Below are positions 5,553 to 5,806 of a DNA stretch of 5,806 nt, one piece after another; within the stretch, counting starts at the first letter, position 1; every line of letters starts with the position of its first letter. Position numbers and translations under genes: made by a program. The notes beneath the pieces are model-generated. The model searched no databases, was not told the DNA's origin, and was given only the letters and a program-made list of their open reading frames with translations. Source of the stretch: JBEGTT01 sp041179245 (lineage in GTDB: Bacteria; Pseudomonadota; Gammaproteobacteria; Burkholderiales; Rhodocyclaceae); contig JBEGTT010000216.1 in the NCBI GenBank assembly GCA_041179245.1, positions 1-5,806 of the forward strand, given 5' to 3'.

Positions 5553-5582
5553 AAAAAGGGCTACTGCTTTGTAGCCCTTTTT
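5553..5582. terminator. Bidirectional intrinsic terminator between cheA and glmM
   Basis: AAAAAGGGCTAC (5553-5564) and GTAGCCCTTTTT (5571-5582) form a perfect 12-bp inverted repeat with the 6-base loop TGCTTT. The GC-rich inner stem is followed by a T run on the plus strand, and the matching A run gives a T run on the minus strand. It can therefore end the cheA transcript (24 bases after the stop) and the convergent glmM transcript (20 bases after its stop). Confidence 0.9.
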
Positions 5583-5602
5583 ACATCAAGAAGCCAAGTG
5601 GG

Positions 5603-5806
5603 CTAAGCAACGATCTTCCTGACCGCCTCAGCCAGCTTCTCCGCCTGCTCTCTTACCTGCAAAGCATCTTCGCCTTCTACCATCACGCGCAACAAGGGTT
5701 CTGTTCCTGATGCACGTAACAATACCCTACCTTTACCATCCAATACCCGCTCGACTTCACTTTGTGCCGCCGCGATTCTAGAATCCTCACGCCAAGGAAA
5801 TCCCTT
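5603..5806 (-). CDS. glmM: Phosphoglucosamine mutase GlmM, C-terminal fragment
   Basis: A minus-strand frame runs from the window edge at 5806 to a TAG stop at 5605-5603 and gives the last 67 residues. The stretch GRVLLRASGTEPLLRVMVEGE is typical of the fourth domain of GlmM. Its SGTEP loop binds the substrate phosphate in this alpha-D-phosphohexomutase family. The enzyme interconverts glucosamine-6-phosphate and glucosamine-1-phosphate in the cytoplasm, supplying UDP-GlcNAc for peptidoglycan and lipopolysaccharide. The final helix (EDALQVREQAEKLAEAVRKIVA) is as expected for the family end. The phosphoserine active site and metal loop lie outside the window. GlmM is preferred over phosphomannomutase because of RVMVEGE following SGTEP. 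It is convergent with cheA, shares its terminator, and is unrelated to chemotaxis. Confidence 0.93.
   Translation of the reverse strand, partial: KGFPWREDSRIAAAQSEVERVLDGKGRVLLRASGTEPLLRVMVEGEDALQVREQAEKLAEAVRKIVA

Noticed and set aside
1..5806. Search for mobile elements, CRISPR arrays, tRNA, defence genes or frameshifted genes
   Set aside because: No transposase, terminal repeats, spaced direct repeats, cloverleaf sequence or broken gene was seen. The whole window is explained by a standard chemotaxis operon and flanking gene ends.

Overview
The window is a chemotaxis gene cluster from a proteobacterium. The presence of CheZ, the two CheV proteins, the chemoreceptor tail sequence and the moderate GC content make a betaproteobacterium (Burkholderiales-like) my best guess. 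No 16S or other phylogenetic marker is present, so this placement is an inference. All complete genes are intact. There is no mobile element, CRISPR array, tRNA or rRNA.

Layout: (1) bases 1-252 hold the last 83 codons of a chemoreceptor (methyl-accepting chemotaxis protein) reading in from outside. (2) A 97-base gap contains a hairpin resembling a weak terminator and no convincing promoter. (3) Five tightly packed plus-strand genes follow from 350 to 5529: cheV1, cheV2, cheY, cheZ and cheA, with gaps of only 11-18 bases. In three of the four junctions the ribosome binding site of the next gene overlaps the stop codon of the previous one. (4) A strong symmetrical hairpin at 5553-5582 ends the operon and, read the other way, ends the convergent gene. 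(5) Bases 5603-5806 on the minus strand are the C-terminal end of glmM (phosphoglucosamine mutase), a housekeeping gene that marks the edge of the chemotaxis locus.

How the genes work together: chemoreceptors control autophosphorylation of the CheA kinase on His50. CheA passes the phosphate to CheY (Asp59), which binds the flagellar switch. CheZ removes the phosphate from CheY. The two CheV proteins are CheW-receiver fusions that couple receptors to CheA and can themselves be phosphorylated (Asp247 and Asp245), giving adaptation or a phosphate sink. cheW, cheR, cheB and cheD are not in the window and must lie elsewhere if present.

This is a recognisable pathway, not a new system. The most interesting details are: a long N-terminal extension on CheZ with two short motifs that look like copies of its own C-terminal CheY-docking peptide; a CheA with no recognisable P2 domain but a small conserved-looking island in its linker; the tandem cheV pair; and two perfect inverted repeats on either side of the cheZ/cheA junction.
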